A DNA stretch of 64,000 bases from Lysinibacillus antri (GCF_003977595.1 NZ_RYYR01000006.1:110718-174717), one strand, 5' to 3'. Counted from the first letter of the stretch, positions 22,402-34,450 are shown. A program made the numbers and translations. The notes: generated by a model from the sequence alone, not told the origin.

Positions 22402-22616
22402 AAGAAGCAACTCCTTTACGAAATAATTAAATTCTTATTGAATTTAGTATTCTGCAATCTTATTATCTTGGCGCTATCATTAGCTCTCCTTCAAACTATT
22501 ATACATTTAAACTCTGAATAAAAACCTCACTTTATGCTTGAGTTGAAGATGTATAGTATAATGAAACTGGATTAATTAGGAAAATTTATATCCCCATATG
22601 AAGGGAATGAGTAACT

Positions 22617-23300
22617 ATGAAAATTTTTTTAATAGAAGATGATGCAGCGATTTTTGAAACGATTTCGGAACGCTTCAATAGCTGGGATTTAGATGTTATA
22701 GGCCCTTCAGACTTTCAAAAAATAATGGATACCTTTATAGAAGCAAAGCCTCATTTGGTGATTATTGATATACAGCTGCCGGCTTTTGATGGATTTCATT
22801 GGTGTAGGGAAATTCGTTCAGTTTCTAAGGTACCAATTATCTTCTTATCCTCTCGAGATCACCCAATGGATATGGTTATGGCAATGCAAATGGGGGCAGA
22901 CGATTTTATCCAAAAGCCTTTTCATATGGAAGTGCTATTAGCGAAAGTGCAGGCAATTTTACGTCGAACGTATGATTATGTAGATGAGCAACCTGAAATT
23001 TCACGGTGGAATAGTGCAACAGTGGATTATGCTAAAGGAACAGTAAGGCTAGGAAATCGAACATGTGATTTAACGAAAAATGAGTTGTTTATTTTACGTG
23101 TTTTACTTCAGCATGTGGACCAAGTTGTTTCAAGAGATGAACTAATGCGTAAACTATGGGATGATGAGCGCTTCGTCAATGACAATACGTTATCAGTCAA
23201 TGTTAATCGTTTACGCGTAAAACTTGAGGAAATTGGGTTAGAAAATGTAATCATTACAAAAAAAGGACTAGGCTATATTGCCGTAAATGTGATGGAGTAG
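22617..23300 (+). CDS. OmpR-type response regulator (BceR-like)
   Basis: Receiver domain with the acidic pair near E7-D9, phospho-acceptor D51 (VIIDIQLPAFDG) and K (IQKPF), followed by a C-terminal OmpR winged helix (DLTKNELFILRVLLQHVDQVVSRDELMRKLW ... NVNRLRVKLEE). 227 aa. It is followed by a kinase, then a Bce-type ABC transporter, and a BceR-consensus operator lies before that transporter. Inferred role: induces the transporter in response to peptide antibiotics. Confidence 0.92.
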   Translation: MKIFLIEDDAAIFETISERFNSWDLDVIGPSDFQKIMDTFIEAKPHLVIIDIQLPAFDGFHWCREIRSVSKVPIIFLSSRDHPMDMVMAMQMGADDFIQKPFHMEVLLAKVQAILRRTYDYVDEQPEISRWNSATVDYAKGTVRLGNRTCDLTKNELFILRVLLQHVDQVVSRDELMRKLWDDERFVNDNTLSVNVNRLRVKLEEIGLENVIITKKGLGYIAVNVME

Positions 23301-23303
23301 TAT

Positions 23304-24320
23304 ATGTTGATTTTATTTTTAAAAGAGCGAAGTGCATGGATCGTATACATAATTCTATTATTACTATGTATGAATCTATTGTTTTATTTGGATAGTGGCT
23401 TCTCTGGTGTAAGTATAAGTTATTTTAATATAATTGCTATATCGCTATCGGTTGTATTCTTAGTTTGGCAGTACATAAAAGAACAACGACAGATGATTCA
23501 TTTCCTGGGAAATTTGTCGAAAAGTGCAGAGGTACATTCGAATGAATATATCTCGATGTCACCCTATCAAAAGAAGTATATGGAAGATATTCTTACTGTA
23601 TTTGAACAAAAGAATTCGGTTATAAATGAGTCGAAAATACAGCTTCAAGAACAGACAGATGACTTATTAGCGTGGGTGCATGAGGTGAAAACACCGTTAA
23701 CTGCAATGAAGTTAATGATTGAGCAAACGAATGATGCTAAGCTTAGGAAAAAACTAGAGAGTGAATGGGTTCGAATTCATTTACTGTTAGATCAACAGCT
23801 TCACAGTACAAGACTTGCAACCATTGAAAAAGATAATCGTTTAGAGAAATTAGATTTAAAACTTATTGTATTTAAAGAAATCCGTGAATTTCAATCTTGG
23901 TGTTTGGAAAAGGGGATAGGGTTTCAAATTGAAGCATTAGAGGAATCCGTTATAACAGATAGAAAATGGGTTGCCTTTATTGTGCGTCAAATTTTATCTA
24001 ATGCGATTAAGTATAGCTGGGAAAATGAAGAGATACAAATTTACACAGAAAGAGATCAAGATGAACATGTATTACTTCATATAAAAGATTTTGGAATAGG
24101 AATTGCTCAACAAGATTTACCCCGTATTTTTAATAAATCGTATACTGGGACGATTGGGAGAGAATCAGTACAATCAACTGGCATGGGGCTTTATCTAGCG
24201 CAAAATGCGGCACAAAAGTTAGGGGTCCAAATTTCAGTGAAGTCTAAAGAAAATGAAGGTTCTACGTTTACTTTGCGCTTCCCATTAATGAATGAATACC
24301 ACAAAACATTTGGTAGATGA
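23304..24320 (+). CDS. Intramembrane-sensing histidine kinase (BceS-like)
   Basis: 338 aa with two N-terminal membrane spans (about residues 11-28 and 38-56) and almost no extracellular loop, the hallmark of BceS-type kinases that sense through their ABC transporter. H-box LLAWVHEVKTPLTAMKLM with H126; ATP-binding N box ILSNAIKYS; G boxes DFGIGI and GMGLYLA. It begins 3 nt after the regulator stop. Such kinases are known to form a complex with the BceB permease. Confidence 0.92.
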   Translation: MLILFLKERSAWIVYIILLLLCMNLLFYLDSGFSGVSISYFNIIAISLSVVFLVWQYIKEQRQMIHFLGNLSKSAEVHSNEYISMSPYQKKYMEDILTVFEQKNSVINESKIQLQEQTDDLLAWVHEVKTPLTAMKLMIEQTNDAKLRKKLESEWVRIHLLLDQQLHSTRLATIEKDNRLEKLDLKLIVFKEIREFQSWCLEKGIGFQIEALEESVITDRKWVAFIVRQILSNAIKYSWENEEIQIYTERDQDEHVLLHIKDFGIGIAQQDLPRIFNKSYTGTIGRESVQSTGMGLYLAQNAAQKLGVQISVKSKENEGSTFTLRFPLMNEYHKTFGR

Positions 24321-24331
24321 CAAAATTGTCA
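24318..24331 (+). promoter_or_regulatory. BceR-type operator upstream of the ABC transporter
   Basis: TGACA-AAAT-TGTCA (24318-24331) exactly fits the TNACA-N4-TGTNA inverted repeat described for BceR-like regulators. It lies about 90 nt before the ATPase gene, and a further TGTCA half-site follows at 24347-24351. A TACAAT -10 candidate is at 24385-24390. The site also lies within a hairpin (24312-24337) that could act on the transcript. Confidence 0.7.
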
Positions 24332-24420
24332 CCTACCATTTTACTTTGTCATCTAAAACGAGGGCAGTTAGGAAATGCCAAATGTACAATTGAAATAAGT
24401 TAAGAAAGGAGCGAATTATA

Positions 24421-25181
24421 TGTCAGTTTTAATCGGTAGAAAGATTCGTAAAATATATGGCAAGAAATCCACTGCTCAAGAGGTGTTAAAAGGGATAGAT
24501 TTAGAAGTAAATAAAGGTGAATTTGTGGGGATTATGGGTCCTTCTGGTTCTGGAAAGACGACTTTATTAAATGTGTTGTGTTCTATAGATCATCCAACAG
24601 AAGGGATCGTAGAAATTAATGGGCAAAATTTAAGAGGGATGAAAGAAAAAGCATTGGCCAACTTTAGAAGAGAGCAACTTGGCTTCATTTTTCAAGATTA
24701 TAATTTACTTGATACGTTAACGGTCAAAGAAAATATTTTGTTACCGTTAGCAATTAGTAAACTTCCAAAAGTAGTAGCAGAAAGTCATTTGAAAGAACTT
24801 GTTGGTTTACTAGGCATATCAGATATTTTAAATAAATATCCAAATGAAATTTCAGGGGGACAAAAACAGAGAACTTCTGCGGCACGAGCGTTGATTACAA
24901 AGCCAGCATTAGTCTTTGCGGATGAACCTACAGGAGCGCTTGATTCGAAATCTGCTACAGCTTTACTTACAAACTTAGAAAGTATTAATCAACAAAAAGA
25001 AGTAACCATTATGATGGTAACCCATGATCCGGTGGCAGCCAGCTTTTGTTCACGGGTATTGTTTTTAAAAGATGGGGCGATTTATACAGAGTTATACCGT
25101 GGAGAGAAGACACGTCAGCAGCTATTTCAACAAATATTAAGTACGCAAAGTGTGCTAGGCGGTGACGGTTATGACGCTTAG
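24421..25181 (+). CDS. Bce-type ABC transporter ATP-binding protein
   Basis: ATPase of a MacB/BceA-type exporter-like system. Walker [10 protein letters not shown] (about residues 40-48), Q-loop FIFQDYN, signature SGGQKQR, Walker [13 protein letters not shown], and the H-loop MVTHD are all intact. 253 aa. Its stop overlaps the permease start. With the permease it would remove bacitracin- or lantibiotic-like peptides from their lipid II cycle targets; the substrate cannot be read from sequence. ATG at 24420-24422. Confidence 0.93.
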
Positions 25182-27159
25182 TCGGTTAGTGTTCCGAAGT
25201 ATGCGTAAAAATGTTAAACATTACTACTTATATTTTTTCGCACTTATATTTAGTGTAACGTTATGTTTTTCGTTTACGACATTGCAATATAACCCAACAG
25301 TTGAAGCTGCTCTTAAGGAGAGTGGAACTGCTACAGCAGGGTTTAGTGCAGGTAGTTATACATTGTACTTTATCATCACTTTTTTTGTGTTATATGCAAA
25401 TCATCTGTTTATGAAGAGAAGAAGTAAAGAATTTGGATTGTATCAACTAGTTGGCATGACGAAGGGGTTAGTGATTCGTTTAATTGCATTAGAGAATATC
25501 ATCCTGTTTGTGTTGGCTGTCGGTATTGGAATGGGTATTGGGTATTTTAGTTCCCGCCTTTTTGCAATGGTGTTGTTAAAAATGCTAGAGATTGATCTCG
25601 TTGTAAAATTATCTTTTTCACAAGAAGCATTTAATCAATCTGTGCTTATTTTTGGCATTCTACTTGTCGTCATATTAATACAAATGGTTTGGATGATTCG
25701 TAAAGTATCACTGCTTTCACTATTTACTGCATCGAATAAAACAGATGAACGTGTAAAGCGGTTTAGCGTTTTCCATATGATGATGGGGTTAGTTGGGATC
25801 ATTCTTATTATTTTTGGCTACTACCAGTCTACTCTGCTATTTAATGTAGAAAAGAATAAAATTTTTAACGATTTATATGTACACATGATGGTAATCCTTG
25901 GTTCAACTATTTTAGGGACTTTCCTTGTCTTCCGATATTCGGTTGCGTTGATCATGAATGCACTACGATCAAGTAGAAATGGCCATTTAAAAGTTACGGA
26001 CGTGTTAGCGGTGACACCAATTTTACATCGGATGAAAAGTAATGCAAAATCGTTAACGCTTATAACACTACTCACAGGACTTGCAGTTGGCATTATGAGT
26101 TTGTCTTATATTGCTTATTATTCTTCAGATAAACATGCCCGTCAGGAAACCCCGTATGATTATATATTGTTAAATGATCTTGGGTTAGGATTTCTAGATG
26201 CTCTGGAGCGAGAGGGTATTGGATATGAGAAGCATTCGTTTCGTATGGGTATGGTAGAGTTAAATATTAAGGATTTACTTGATGAAAGTTTAAAAGATAG
26301 TACAGTATTCAATTTTAATGAAGGGTCCCCTACGAATGTCATTTCAATCAGTGAATTTAGACAAGTTGAGTCCAATGTCATGCTAAAAGAGGGAGAAGCA
26401 TTTATTACAGGTTATGATAGTATGCTTGAGGAAGTTTTAAGTCTAAATGCAGAAAGAGACATTTTCGTTCATTCAGGTGATACGGAAATTCCACTTTACA
26501 TTACGGAAATTCGAGATGAGAATATTTTCCCTCATCGTGTATTATTAGGTACTCCAGTTTTAGTTGTTACTGATCAACTGTTTGAGAATGTGTTAAATAC
26601 CGAAAATGAAGAGCGTGAATTCTTTTCTCAAGTGGGGATCAACCTCGTAGATAAAGATGACTTAGCAATAGCGGAAGTACTATATCAACAGTATGAATCA
26701 GAAAGAGGAGTAGTATTTGAAGGGTTTGAAGACTACCCTTACGTACAACCATCATATGAGGAAACCCGTAAAGGAAGTTTAGCAACATTAGGTCTAACAA
26801 TTTTTGTAACAGCGTTTCTTGGATTAGCTTTCCTTTTAACAACGGGTAGTATACTTTACTTTAAACAGATGGCGGAAGCTGAGGATGAAAAAGAATTTTA
26901 TACGACATTACGAAAAATCGGCTTTTCCACTTCCCATATTATGAAGGGGATTTATGCGAAACAACTATTTAACTTCGGTGTGCCGTTAATCATTGGGTTA
27001 TTGCATAGCTATTTCGCAGTGAAGTCTGGCTGGTTCTTATTTGGAACTGAATTAGTTGCACCACTTGTTATTACAATGTGTTTATATGTCATTATGTATG
27101 GTGTATTTGCGGTCCTCTCCATCCAGTATTATAAACAAGTTGTTAGATCATCATTATAA
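25171..27159 (+). CDS. Bce-type ABC transporter permease
   Basis: FtsX/BceB-family permease with ten predicted spans and the large extracellular domain (roughly residues 290-520) that confers substrate specificity and signals to the kinase. ATG 25171 ([21 protein letters not shown]) gives 662 aa and an 11-nt overlap with the ATPase; an in-frame GTG at 25162 is the alternative. Conserved [16 protein letters not shown] lies after the second span, and a C-terminal [11 protein letters not shown] coupling segment is present. Confidence 0.93.
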   Translation: MTLSRLVFRSMRKNVKHYYLYFFALIFSVTLCFSFTTLQYNPTVEAALKESGTATAGFSAGSYTLYFIITFFVLYANHLFMKRRSKEFGLYQLVGMTKGLVIRLIALENIILFVLAVGIGMGIGYFSSRLFAMVLLKMLEIDLVVKLSFSQEAFNQSVLIFGILLVVILIQMVWMIRKVSLLSLFTASNKTDERVKRFSVFHMMMGLVGIILIIFGYYQSTLLFNVEKNKIFNDLYVHMMVILGSTILGTFLVFRYSVALIMNALRSSRNGHLKVTDVLAVTPILHRMKSNAKSLTLITLLTGLAVGIMSLSYIAYYSSDKHARQETPYDYILLNDLGLGFLDALEREGIGYEKHSFRMGMVELNIKDLLDESLKDSTVFNFNEGSPTNVISISEFRQVESNVMLKEGEAFITGYDSMLEEVLSLNAERDIFVHSGDTEIPLYITEIRDENIFPHRVLLGTPVLVVTDQLFENVLNTENEEREFFSQVGINLVDKDDLAIAEVLYQQYESERGVVFEGFEDYPYVQPSYEETRKGSLATLGLTIFVTAFLGLAFLLTTGSILYFKQMAEAEDEKEFYTTLRKIGFSTSHIMKGIYAKQLFNFGVPLIIGLLHSYFAVKSGWFLFGTELVAPLVITMCLYVIMYGVFAVLSIQYYKQVVRSSL

Positions 27160-27165
27160 TAGTAG

Positions 27166-27211
27166 AAAGCCGTTATAATTTCCGAAAATTGCGGGAATTT
27201 ATAATGGCTTT
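27166..27211 (+). terminator. Long stem-loop after the permease gene
   Basis: AAAGCCGTTATAATTTCC pairs with GGGAATTTATAATGGCTTT with few mismatches. The T tract is poor (TTTAAATT), so it may be a weak terminator. Confidence 0.55.
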
Positions 27212-27219
27212 AAATTACA

Positions 27220-27248
27220 TTGACTTTTATGGGGAGATTAATTAGACT
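27220..27248 (+). promoter_or_regulatory. Candidate promoter of the NhaC/YuiF-type transporter
   Basis: TTGACT (27220-27225), 17-nt spacer, TAGACT (27243-27248), about 50 nt before the gene. Confidence 0.45.
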
Positions 27249-27300
27249 TTAACACGTTATCAATTTATTAATTTAGCATACGAAAGTAAGAGGTAATGTA

Positions 27301-28617
27301 ATGAACGCTGTTTTAATAGCTGTTGTTGTAATGTTAGTGTTAAGTCTACTTAAAGTAAATGTTGTTTTATCCCTTGTAATTGGTGCACTCATTGGTGGAT
27401 TAACAGGTGGTATGACAATTACCGATACAATTACTGCATTTAACGAAGGATTAGGTGGAGGTGCACAAGTTGCGCTAAGTTATGGGTTGCTGGGTGCATT
27501 TGCAGTAGCAATCTCCAAAACGGGTATTCCGGATTTACTTATTTCAGTAATTTTAAAAGTTGTTCGTAAAAATGGAGACTCTGAGAAGAAATCTTTAGTA
27601 AAAGTTTTGATTTTCTTCTTCCTACTATTAATGGCAATTTTCTCTCAAAATTTAATACCAATACATATTGCCTTCATTCCTTTATTAGTTCCACCGATTT
27701 TAAAAATATTAAACTTATTAGAAGTCGATCGTCGATTAATTGCGTGTATCCTTACGTTTGGTTTAATAACGCCTTATATCTTTTTACCGTATGGGTTCGG
27801 CTTCATTTATCAAGAAATTGTAGCTACTCAGATGGCACTTTCAGGTCTTGAAATTGAAATGTCGGATATACCAAAGGCAATGGCGTTTCCTGCACTTGGT
27901 ATGGTAGTCGGACTAGCGATGGCATTTTTCTTTTATCGTAAACCAAGACAATACAAACAGGTTGGCGTGAAAGAGGAAACAATTGAAGTATCAGTTTCTA
28001 AAAAAACAATCATCTTCACCATACTCTCTTTAATAGTAGCGGTTGTTATTCAAATCCCAACAGATTCTATGATTATTGGAGCCATATCAGGAATTGCTGT
28101 TTTATATGTAACAGGTGCTTTAAAATGGAATGATGCTGATGTAATCCTTTCAGAAGGTATGCGTATGATGGCCTTTATTGGGTTTGTAATAATATCAGCA
28201 AATGGTTTTTCTTCCGTTATTAACGCGACAGGGCATGTTGAATCGTTAGTAGAGAATACACTGAGTATTTTAGATGGAAATGTCAGCTTAGCAGTTTTAT
28301 TAATGCTTATTATTGGTCTTGTTGTAACGATGGGAATAGGATCTTCCTTTGCAACAATTCCAATTATCGCAGCCATCTTTGTTCCGTTAAGTTTAGAGCT
28401 TGAACTAAGTGCATTGGCGATTATCGCATTAATAGGTACTGCTGGTGCATTAGGTGATGCGGGATCTCCTGCTTCAGACTCTACACTAGGGCCTACATCA
28501 GGACTGAATGCAGATGGGCAACATAATCACATTTGGGATACATGTGTTCCAACATTTCTTTTTTACAACATTCCGCTCATAATCTTTGGTTGGCTTTCAG
28601 TAATGTTTATACTTTAA
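27301..28617 (+). CDS. NhaC/YuiF-type membrane transporter (Na+/H+ antiporter or amino-acid transporter family)
   Basis: 438-aa polytopic protein with about 11 hydrophobic segments. It resembles the family of B. subtilis YuiF, annotated as Na+/H+ antiporter-like or amino-acid transporter. Conserved features are EGLGGGAQVALSYGLLGAFAVAISKTG near the N-terminus and GDAGSPASDSTLGPTSGLNADGQ near the C-terminus. It stands alone between its own promoter and terminator, so the neighbours do not settle the substrate. Confidence 0.8.
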   Translation: MNAVLIAVVVMLVLSLLKVNVVLSLVIGALIGGLTGGMTITDTITAFNEGLGGGAQVALSYGLLGAFAVAISKTGIPDLLISVILKVVRKNGDSEKKSLVKVLIFFFLLLMAIFSQNLIPIHIAFIPLLVPPILKILNLLEVDRRLIACILTFGLITPYIFLPYGFGFIYQEIVATQMALSGLEIEMSDIPKAMAFPALGMVVGLAMAFFFYRKPRQYKQVGVKEETIEVSVSKKTIIFTILSLIVAVVIQIPTDSMIIGAISGIAVLYVTGALKWNDADVILSEGMRMMAFIGFVIISANGFSSVINATGHVESLVENTLSILDGNVSLAVLLMLIIGLVVTMGIGSSFATIPIIAAIFVPLSLELELSALAIIALIGTAGALGDAGSPASDSTLGPTSGLNADGQHNHIWDTCVPTFLFYNIPLIIFGWLSVMFIL

Positions 28618-28627
28618 TAAGTCTAAG

Positions 28628-28660
28628 AAAATCGCTTTCTAATTTAGGGAAGCGATTTTT
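28628..28660 (+). terminator. Terminator after the NhaC/YuiF gene
   Basis: AAAATCGCTT (28628-28637) pairs with AAGCGATTTT (28650-28659), followed by T residues. Confidence 0.8.
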
Positions 28661-28811
28661 ATATTGAAAGGAAAAATTACCATTAACAATTTGAAAAGAA
28701 ACATTTGATATATGGTATAAATTCTTATATACTAAAAAACGGCTTTGAAACTTATGTTGATAAGCGAAATGTATAAAACAATACAATTTAAAATGATTTA
28801 GTAAAAAATAC

Positions 28812-28840
28812 TTGCTTTATCATTTTTTATTGTGTATACT
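28812..28840 (+). promoter_or_regulatory. Sigma-A promoter of the S10 operon
   Basis: TTGCTT (28812-28817), 17-nt spacer, TATACT (28835-28840). It precedes a leader of about 120 nt. This is the only strong promoter seen ahead of the S10-spc cluster. Confidence 0.7.
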
Positions 28841-28845
28841 GTTGA

Positions 28846-29277
<432 letters not shown>

Positions 29278-29324
29278 TGGTAAAAACAAATAGAACTTTT
29301 TAATTATCACAGGAGGTGTGACAA

Positions 29325-29954
29325 ATGGCTAAAGGAATCTTAGGTAGAAAAATCGGTATGACTCAAGTTTTCGCTGAGAATGGCGATTTAATCCCAGTAA
29401 CAGTTATTGAAGCTTCTGCAAACGTAGTACTTCAAAAGAAAACTGTTGAAACTGACGGCTACGAAGCGATCCAAGTTGGTTTTGAAGATAAGCGCGTTAA
29501 GCTTTCAAACAAACCTGAACAAGGTCACGTAGCAAAAGCGAATACTGCTCCTAAGCGCTTCATTCGTGAATTCCGCAACGTTAACGTTGGAGAATACGAA
29601 GTTGGTCAAGAAGTCAAAGTAGAAATTTTCGCAGAAGGCGATGTAGTAGACGTAACAGGTGTTACTAAAGGTAAAGGTTTCCAAGGTGTTATTAAACGCC
29701 ACGGACAATCTCGTGGTCCTATGGCCCACGGTTCTCGTTACCACCGTCGTCCTGGTTCAATGGGTCCAGTTGCTCCGAACCGCGTATTCAAACAAAAGAA
29801 ATTACCTGGTCAAATGGGTGGGACTGTAGTTACAATCCAAAACTTAGAAATCGTTAAAGTTGATGCAGATCGTAACTTACTACTTGTTAAAGGTAATGTT
29901 CCTGGTTCTAAAAAAGCATTAGTTACAGTTAAAACAGCTGTAAAATCTAAATAA
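29325..29954 (+). CDS. rplC: 50S ribosomal protein L3
   Basis: Early assembly protein reaching the peptidyl-transferase centre. 209 aa. [16 protein letters not shown] at the N-terminus and the central loop [23 protein letters not shown], whose Gln is the usual PrmB methylation site, are conserved. Confidence 0.97.
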   Translation: MAKGILGRKIGMTQVFAENGDLIPVTVIEASANVVLQKKTVETDGYEAIQVGFEDKRVKLSNKPEQGHVAKANTAPKRFIREFRNVNVGEYEVGQEVKVEIFAEGDVVDVTGVTKGKGFQGVIKRHGQSRGPMAHGSRYHRRPGSMGPVAPNRVFKQKKLPGQMGGTVVTIQNLEIVKVDADRNLLLVKGNVPGSKKALVTVKTAVKSK

Positions 29955-29980
29955 TTTCTCGAAGAAAGGAGGAAACAGGA

Positions 29981-30604
29981 ATGACAAAGGTATCTGTACT
30001 TAGTCAAACAGGTGCTTCAGTTGGTGAAATCGAATTAAACGATACGATCTTTGGAATCGAGCCAAATGAAGCAGTATTATTCGACGCAGTAGTTGCTCAA
30101 CGTGCTTCTCTACGTCAAGGTAATCATAAAGTTAAAAACCGTTCTGAAGTTGCTGGTGGTGGTCGTAAGCCATGGCGTCAAAAAGGAACTGGTCGTGCTC
30201 GTCAAGGTTCGATCCGCTCTCCACAATGGCGCGGTGGTGGTATCGTATTCGGTCCAACTCCACGTAGCTACTCATATAAATTACCGAAGAAAGTTCGTCG
30301 CTTAGCTCTTAAATCAGCTTTATCAGCTAAAGTTGGAGAACAAAACTTCGTAGTTCTTGATGCATTACAATTAGATGCACCAAAAACTAAAGAGTTCGTT
30401 TCAATTTTAGGAAACTTAAACATTGAAACTAAAGCATTATTCGTTACAGCTGAGTTAGATGAAAACGTAGCATTATCTGCACGTAACATCCCTGGTGTAA
30501 CTGTTTTAACAGCTAACGGAATTAACGTTCTTGATCTATTAGGTCATGACAAAGTTGTATTCACTAAAGCTGCTGTAGAAAAAGTTGAGGAGGTGCTTGG
30601 ATAA
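29981..30604 (+). CDS. rplD: 50S ribosomal protein L4
   Basis: Exit-tunnel protein, 207 aa. The tunnel loop [21 protein letters not shown] is conserved, with wild-type residues at macrolide-sensitive positions. Overlaps the rplW start by one base. L4 is the S10 operon repressor in E. coli; that role is not established in Bacilli. Confidence 0.97.
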   Translation: MTKVSVLSQTGASVGEIELNDTIFGIEPNEAVLFDAVVAQRASLRQGNHKVKNRSEVAGGGRKPWRQKGTGRARQGSIRSPQWRGGGIVFGPTPRSYSYKLPKKVRRLALKSALSAKVGEQNFVVLDALQLDAPKTKEFVSILGNLNIETKALFVTAELDENVALSARNIPGVTVLTANGINVLDLLGHDKVVFTKAAVEKVEEVLG

Positions 30605-30888
30605 TGGAAGCACGTGATATCTTAAAACGTCCGGTCATTACTGAGCGTTCTTCTGAGCTTATGGCTGAGAAAAAATACACTTTTGAAGTTGACGTTCGTG
30701 CGAACAAAACTCAAGTTAAAGATGCAGTAGAAGAAATCTTTGATGTGAAAGTTGACAAAGTTAACATCATGAACTACAAAGGTAAATTCAAACGCGTTGG
30801 TAAATTCGGCGGATATACAAACAAACGTCGTAAAGCAATCGTGAAATTAACTGCAGATAGCAAAGAAATCGAAATTTTTGAAATCTAA
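30604..30888 (+). CDS. rplW: 50S ribosomal protein L23
   Basis: Tunnel-exit protein that docks trigger factor and SRP. 94 aa, translationally coupled to rplD (TAATG overlap). [20 protein letters not shown] and the C-terminal [21 protein letters not shown] are typical. Confidence 0.96.
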   Translation: MEARDILKRPVITERSSELMAEKKYTFEVDVRANKTQVKDAVEEIFDVKVDKVNIMNYKGKFKRVGKFGGYTNKRRKAIVKLTADSKEIEIFEI

Positions 30889-30934
30889 TTCGAACTAGAG
30901 TTAGACTTTAACATTTAAGAAGGAGGGAAAACAC

Positions 30935-31765
30935 ATGGCGATTAAAAAGTATAAACCAACCTCAAATGGTCGTCGTAATATGACGTCATCTGACTTTGCT
31001 GAAATTACAACTAATAAGCCTGAAAAGTCTTTATTAGCTCCAAAAAAACGCAAAGCTGGTCGTAATAACCAAGGTAAAATTACTGTTCGTCATCATGGTG
31101 GTGGTCATAAGAAGCAATACCGCGTAATTGACTTCAAACGTCTTAAAGATGGAATTCCAGGACGCGTTGCTACTATCGAATATGATCCAAACCGCTCTGC
31201 GAATATCGCATTAATTAACTACGCTGACGGTGAAAAACGTTACATCTTAGCTCCAAAAGGATTAGAAGTTGGTCAAACAATCGTTTCTGGTCCAGATGCA
31301 GATATTAAAGTAGGTAACGCATTACCATTAGCTAACATCCCAATGGGTACAACAATCCATAACATCGAGTTAAAACCTGGTAAAGGTGGACAATTAGTAC
31401 GTTCTGCTGGTACTTCTGCGCAAGTACTTGGTCGTGAAGGCAAATACGTAATCGTTCGTCTACAATCTGGTGAAGTTCGTTTAGTACTTGCTACTTGCCG
31501 TGCTACAATCGGTCAAGTTGGTAATGAACAACATGAACTAATCCACATTGGTAAAGCAGGTCGTTCTCGTTGGTTAGGTAAACGCCCAACTGTTCGTGGA
31601 TCTGTAATGAACCCTAACGATCACCCACACGGTGGTGGTGAAGGACGTTCTCCAATCGGACGTAAATCTCCAATGACTCCATGGGGTAAACCAGCTCTTG
31701 GATTCAAAACTCGTAAAAAGAAAAACAAAACAAGCAAATTTATCATTCGTAGCCGTAAAAAATAA
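30935..31765 (+). CDS. rplB: 50S ribosomal protein L2
   Basis: Universal protein near the peptidyl-transferase centre, 276 aa. The functional His region [17 protein letters not shown] near the C-terminus and the N-terminal [22 protein letters not shown] are intact. Confidence 0.97.
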   Translation: MAIKKYKPTSNGRRNMTSSDFAEITTNKPEKSLLAPKKRKAGRNNQGKITVRHHGGGHKKQYRVIDFKRLKDGIPGRVATIEYDPNRSANIALINYADGEKRYILAPKGLEVGQTIVSGPDADIKVGNALPLANIPMGTTIHNIELKPGKGGQLVRSAGTSAQVLGREGKYVIVRLQSGEVRLVLATCRATIGQVGNEQHELIHIGKAGRSRWLGKRPTVRGSVMNPNDHPHGGGEGRSPIGRKSPMTPWGKPALGFKTRKKKNKTSKFIIRSRKK

Positions 31766-31825
31766 TGTGATTGTACTACGGTTCGCACATGCAGCCGTGG
31801 TGAGTCACAGAAGGGAGGTTCCTAA

Positions 31826-32104
31826 ATGGGTCGCAGCTTGAAAAAAGGACCTTTTGTCGATGACCACTTAATGAAAAAGGTTGAAGCACAAGAGAGTTCT
31901 GAGAAAAAACAAGTTATTAAAACTTGGTCTCGCCGTTCTACTATTTTCCCAAACTTCATCGGACTAACGATCGCAGTATATGATGGACGCAAACATGTAC
32001 CTGTATACGTGACAGAAGATATGGTAGGTCATAAATTAGGTGAGTTCGCACCAACACGTACTTATAAAGGTCACGGTGCAGATGACAAGAAAACAAGACG
32101 CTAA
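31826..32104 (+). CDS. rpsS: 30S ribosomal protein S19
   Basis: Small-subunit head protein contacting S13 and the A-site finger. 92 aa; [20 protein letters not shown] and [16 protein letters not shown] are conserved. GGGAGG SD. Confidence 0.97.
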   Translation: MGRSLKKGPFVDDHLMKKVEAQESSEKKQVIKTWSRRSTIFPNFIGLTIAVYDGRKHVPVYVTEDMVGHKLGEFAPTRTYKGHGADDKKTRR

Positions 32105-32126
32105 TTTTGAGAGGAGGTAAATCCTA

Positions 32127-32471
32127 ATGACACAAGCTAAAGCTATCGCTCGCACAGTGCGTATCGCTCCTCGTAAAGTACGTCTAGTAGTAGACTTAAT
32201 CCGAGGCAAGCAAGTTGGTGAAGCAGTTGCAATTTTACGTCATACTCCAAAAGCGGCGTCTCCAGTCGTTGAGAAAGTATTAAAATCTGCAGTTGCTAAC
32301 GCTGAGCACAACTATGAATTAGATGTAAACAACTTAGTTGTTTCTGAAGTTTTTGTTGACGAAGGTCCAACATTAAAACGTTTCCGTCCACGTGCGCAAG
32401 GACGTGCAAGCGCAATTAACAAACGCACAAGCCACATTACAGTAGTGGTATCTGAGAAGAAGGAGGGTTAA
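32127..32471 (+). CDS. rplV: 50S ribosomal protein L22
   Basis: Exit-tunnel protein with an extended beta-hairpin ([25 protein letters not shown]). 114 aa. No insertion is seen in the hairpin, where macrolide-resistance duplications occur. Confidence 0.97.
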   Translation: MTQAKAIARTVRIAPRKVRLVVDLIRGKQVGEAVAILRHTPKAASPVVEKVLKSAVANAEHNYELDVNNLVVSEVFVDEGPTLKRFRPRAQGRASAINKRTSHITVVVSEKKEG

Positions 32472-32474
32472 TCC

Positions 32475-33131
32475 GTGGGTCAAAAAGTACATCCAATAGG
32501 ACTACGAGTTGGTATTATTCGTGACTGGGAGTCAAAATGGTACGCTGAGAAAGATTATGCTACTTTACTTCACGAAGATATCAAAGTTCGTAAATATATT
32601 GAAACTGCTTTAAAAGATGCATCTGTATCTAAAGTAGAAATCGAACGCGCTGCAAACCGCGTAAACATTACAATTCACACTGCGAAACCAGGTATGGTTA
32701 TCGGTAAAGGCGGTACGGAAGTAGAAAACTTACGTAAATACCTTAACGATTTAACTGGCAAACGTGTGCACATTAACATCGTAGAAATTAAAAGAGCGGA
32801 TCTTGATGCTCGTTTAGTAGCAGAAAACATCGCTCGTCAACTTGAGAACCGCGTATCATTCCGTCGTGCTCAAAAACAAGCAATCCAACGCACAATCCGC
32901 GCTGGTGCAAAAGGAATTAAAACACAAGTATCTGGTCGTTTAGGTGGCGCTGACATCGCGCGTGCTGAACATTACAGTGAAGGAACTGTTCCACTTCATA
33001 CTCTTCGCGCTGACATCGACTATGCTCACGCTGAAGCTGACACTACTTATGGTAAATTAGGTGTTAAAGTATGGATTTACCGTGGTGAGGTCCTTCCAAC
33101 GAAGAAGAACTCTGTGGAAGGAGGCAAATAA
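32475..33131 (+). CDS. rpsC: 30S ribosomal protein S3
   Basis: mRNA-entry protein with helicase activity. 218 aa, GTG start at 32475 after AAGGAGGG. The KH domain GXXG loop reads [14 protein letters not shown]. The C-terminal domain is the usual Firmicute length. Three nt follow rplV. Confidence 0.97.
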   Translation: MGQKVHPIGLRVGIIRDWESKWYAEKDYATLLHEDIKVRKYIETALKDASVSKVEIERAANRVNITIHTAKPGMVIGKGGTEVENLRKYLNDLTGKRVHINIVEIKRADLDARLVAENIARQLENRVSFRRAQKQAIQRTIRAGAKGIKTQVSGRLGGADIARAEHYSEGTVPLHTLRADIDYAHAEADTTYGKLGVKVWIYRGEVLPTKKNSVEGGK

Positions 33132-33133
33132 TA

Positions 33134-33758
<625 letters not shown>

Positions 33759-33775
33759 TAAGGAGGTTCGGAAGA

Positions 33776-34039
33776 ATGACTGAGCGTAACCAACGCAAAG
33801 TTTACACTGGCCGTGTAGTTTCAGATAAAATGGACAAAACAGTAACTGTTCTTGTTGAAACTTATAAGAAACACAAATTATATGGTAAACGTGTAAAATA
33901 CTCTAAAAAGTTCAAAGCTCATGATGAGTTAAACGAAGCGAAAATCGGTGATATCGTACGTATCATGGAAACTCGTCCGCTATCAGCTACTAAACGTTTC
34001 CGTCTAGTGGAAGTAGTAGAAAAAGCGGTTATTATTTAA
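33776..34039 (+). CDS. rpsQ: 30S ribosomal protein S17
   Basis: OB-fold primary binder of 16S rRNA 5' domain. 87 aa; [19 protein letters not shown] and [21 protein letters not shown] are conserved. Confidence 0.97.
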   Translation: MTERNQRKVYTGRVVSDKMDKTVTVLVETYKKHKLYGKRVKYSKKFKAHDELNEAKIGDIVRIMETRPLSATKRFRLVEVVEKAVII

Positions 34040-34081
34040 TACATTTCGGAAAAATTATAATTCCGAAGGGAGGTAACCTAA

Positions 34082-34450
34082 GTGATCCAACAAGAAAGTC
34101 GTATGAAAGTTGCTGACAACTCAGGTGCACGCGAAGTTTTAACAATTAAAGTACTTGGTGGTTCTGGCCGTAAAACTGCTAATATCGGTGATATCGTAGT
34201 TTGTACAGTTAAGAAAGCAACACCAGGGGGCGTTGTCAAGAAAGGTGACGTTGTTAAGGCTGTTGTCGTTCGCACTAAATCCGGTGTACGCCGTAAAGAT
34301 GGTACTTATATTAAATTTGACGAAAATGCTTGCGTAATCATCAAAGACGATAAGTCACCACGTGGAACTCGTATTTTCGGACCAGTTGCTCGTGAATTAC
34401 GTGATAGCAACTTCATGAAAATCGTTTCATTAGCTCCAGAAGTTCTTTAA
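34082..34450 (+). CDS. rplN: 50S ribosomal protein L14
   Basis: Inter-subunit bridge protein and docking site of RsfS. 122 aa, GTG start at 34082 after [24 protein letters not shown] and the [16 protein letters not shown]-terminus are typical. Confidence 0.97.
   Translation: MIQQESRMKVADNSGAREVLTIKVLGGSGRKTANIGDIVVCTVKKATPGGVVKKGDVVKAVVVRTKSGVRRKDGTYIKFDENACVIIKDDKSPRGTRIFGPVARELRDSNFMKIVSLAPEVL

Noticed and set aside
22538..22562. TATAAT upstream of the Bce response regulator as a promoter
   Set aside because: The TATAAT is perfect, but the nearest -35-like boxes are spaced 13 or 19 nt away, so it is left uncalled.
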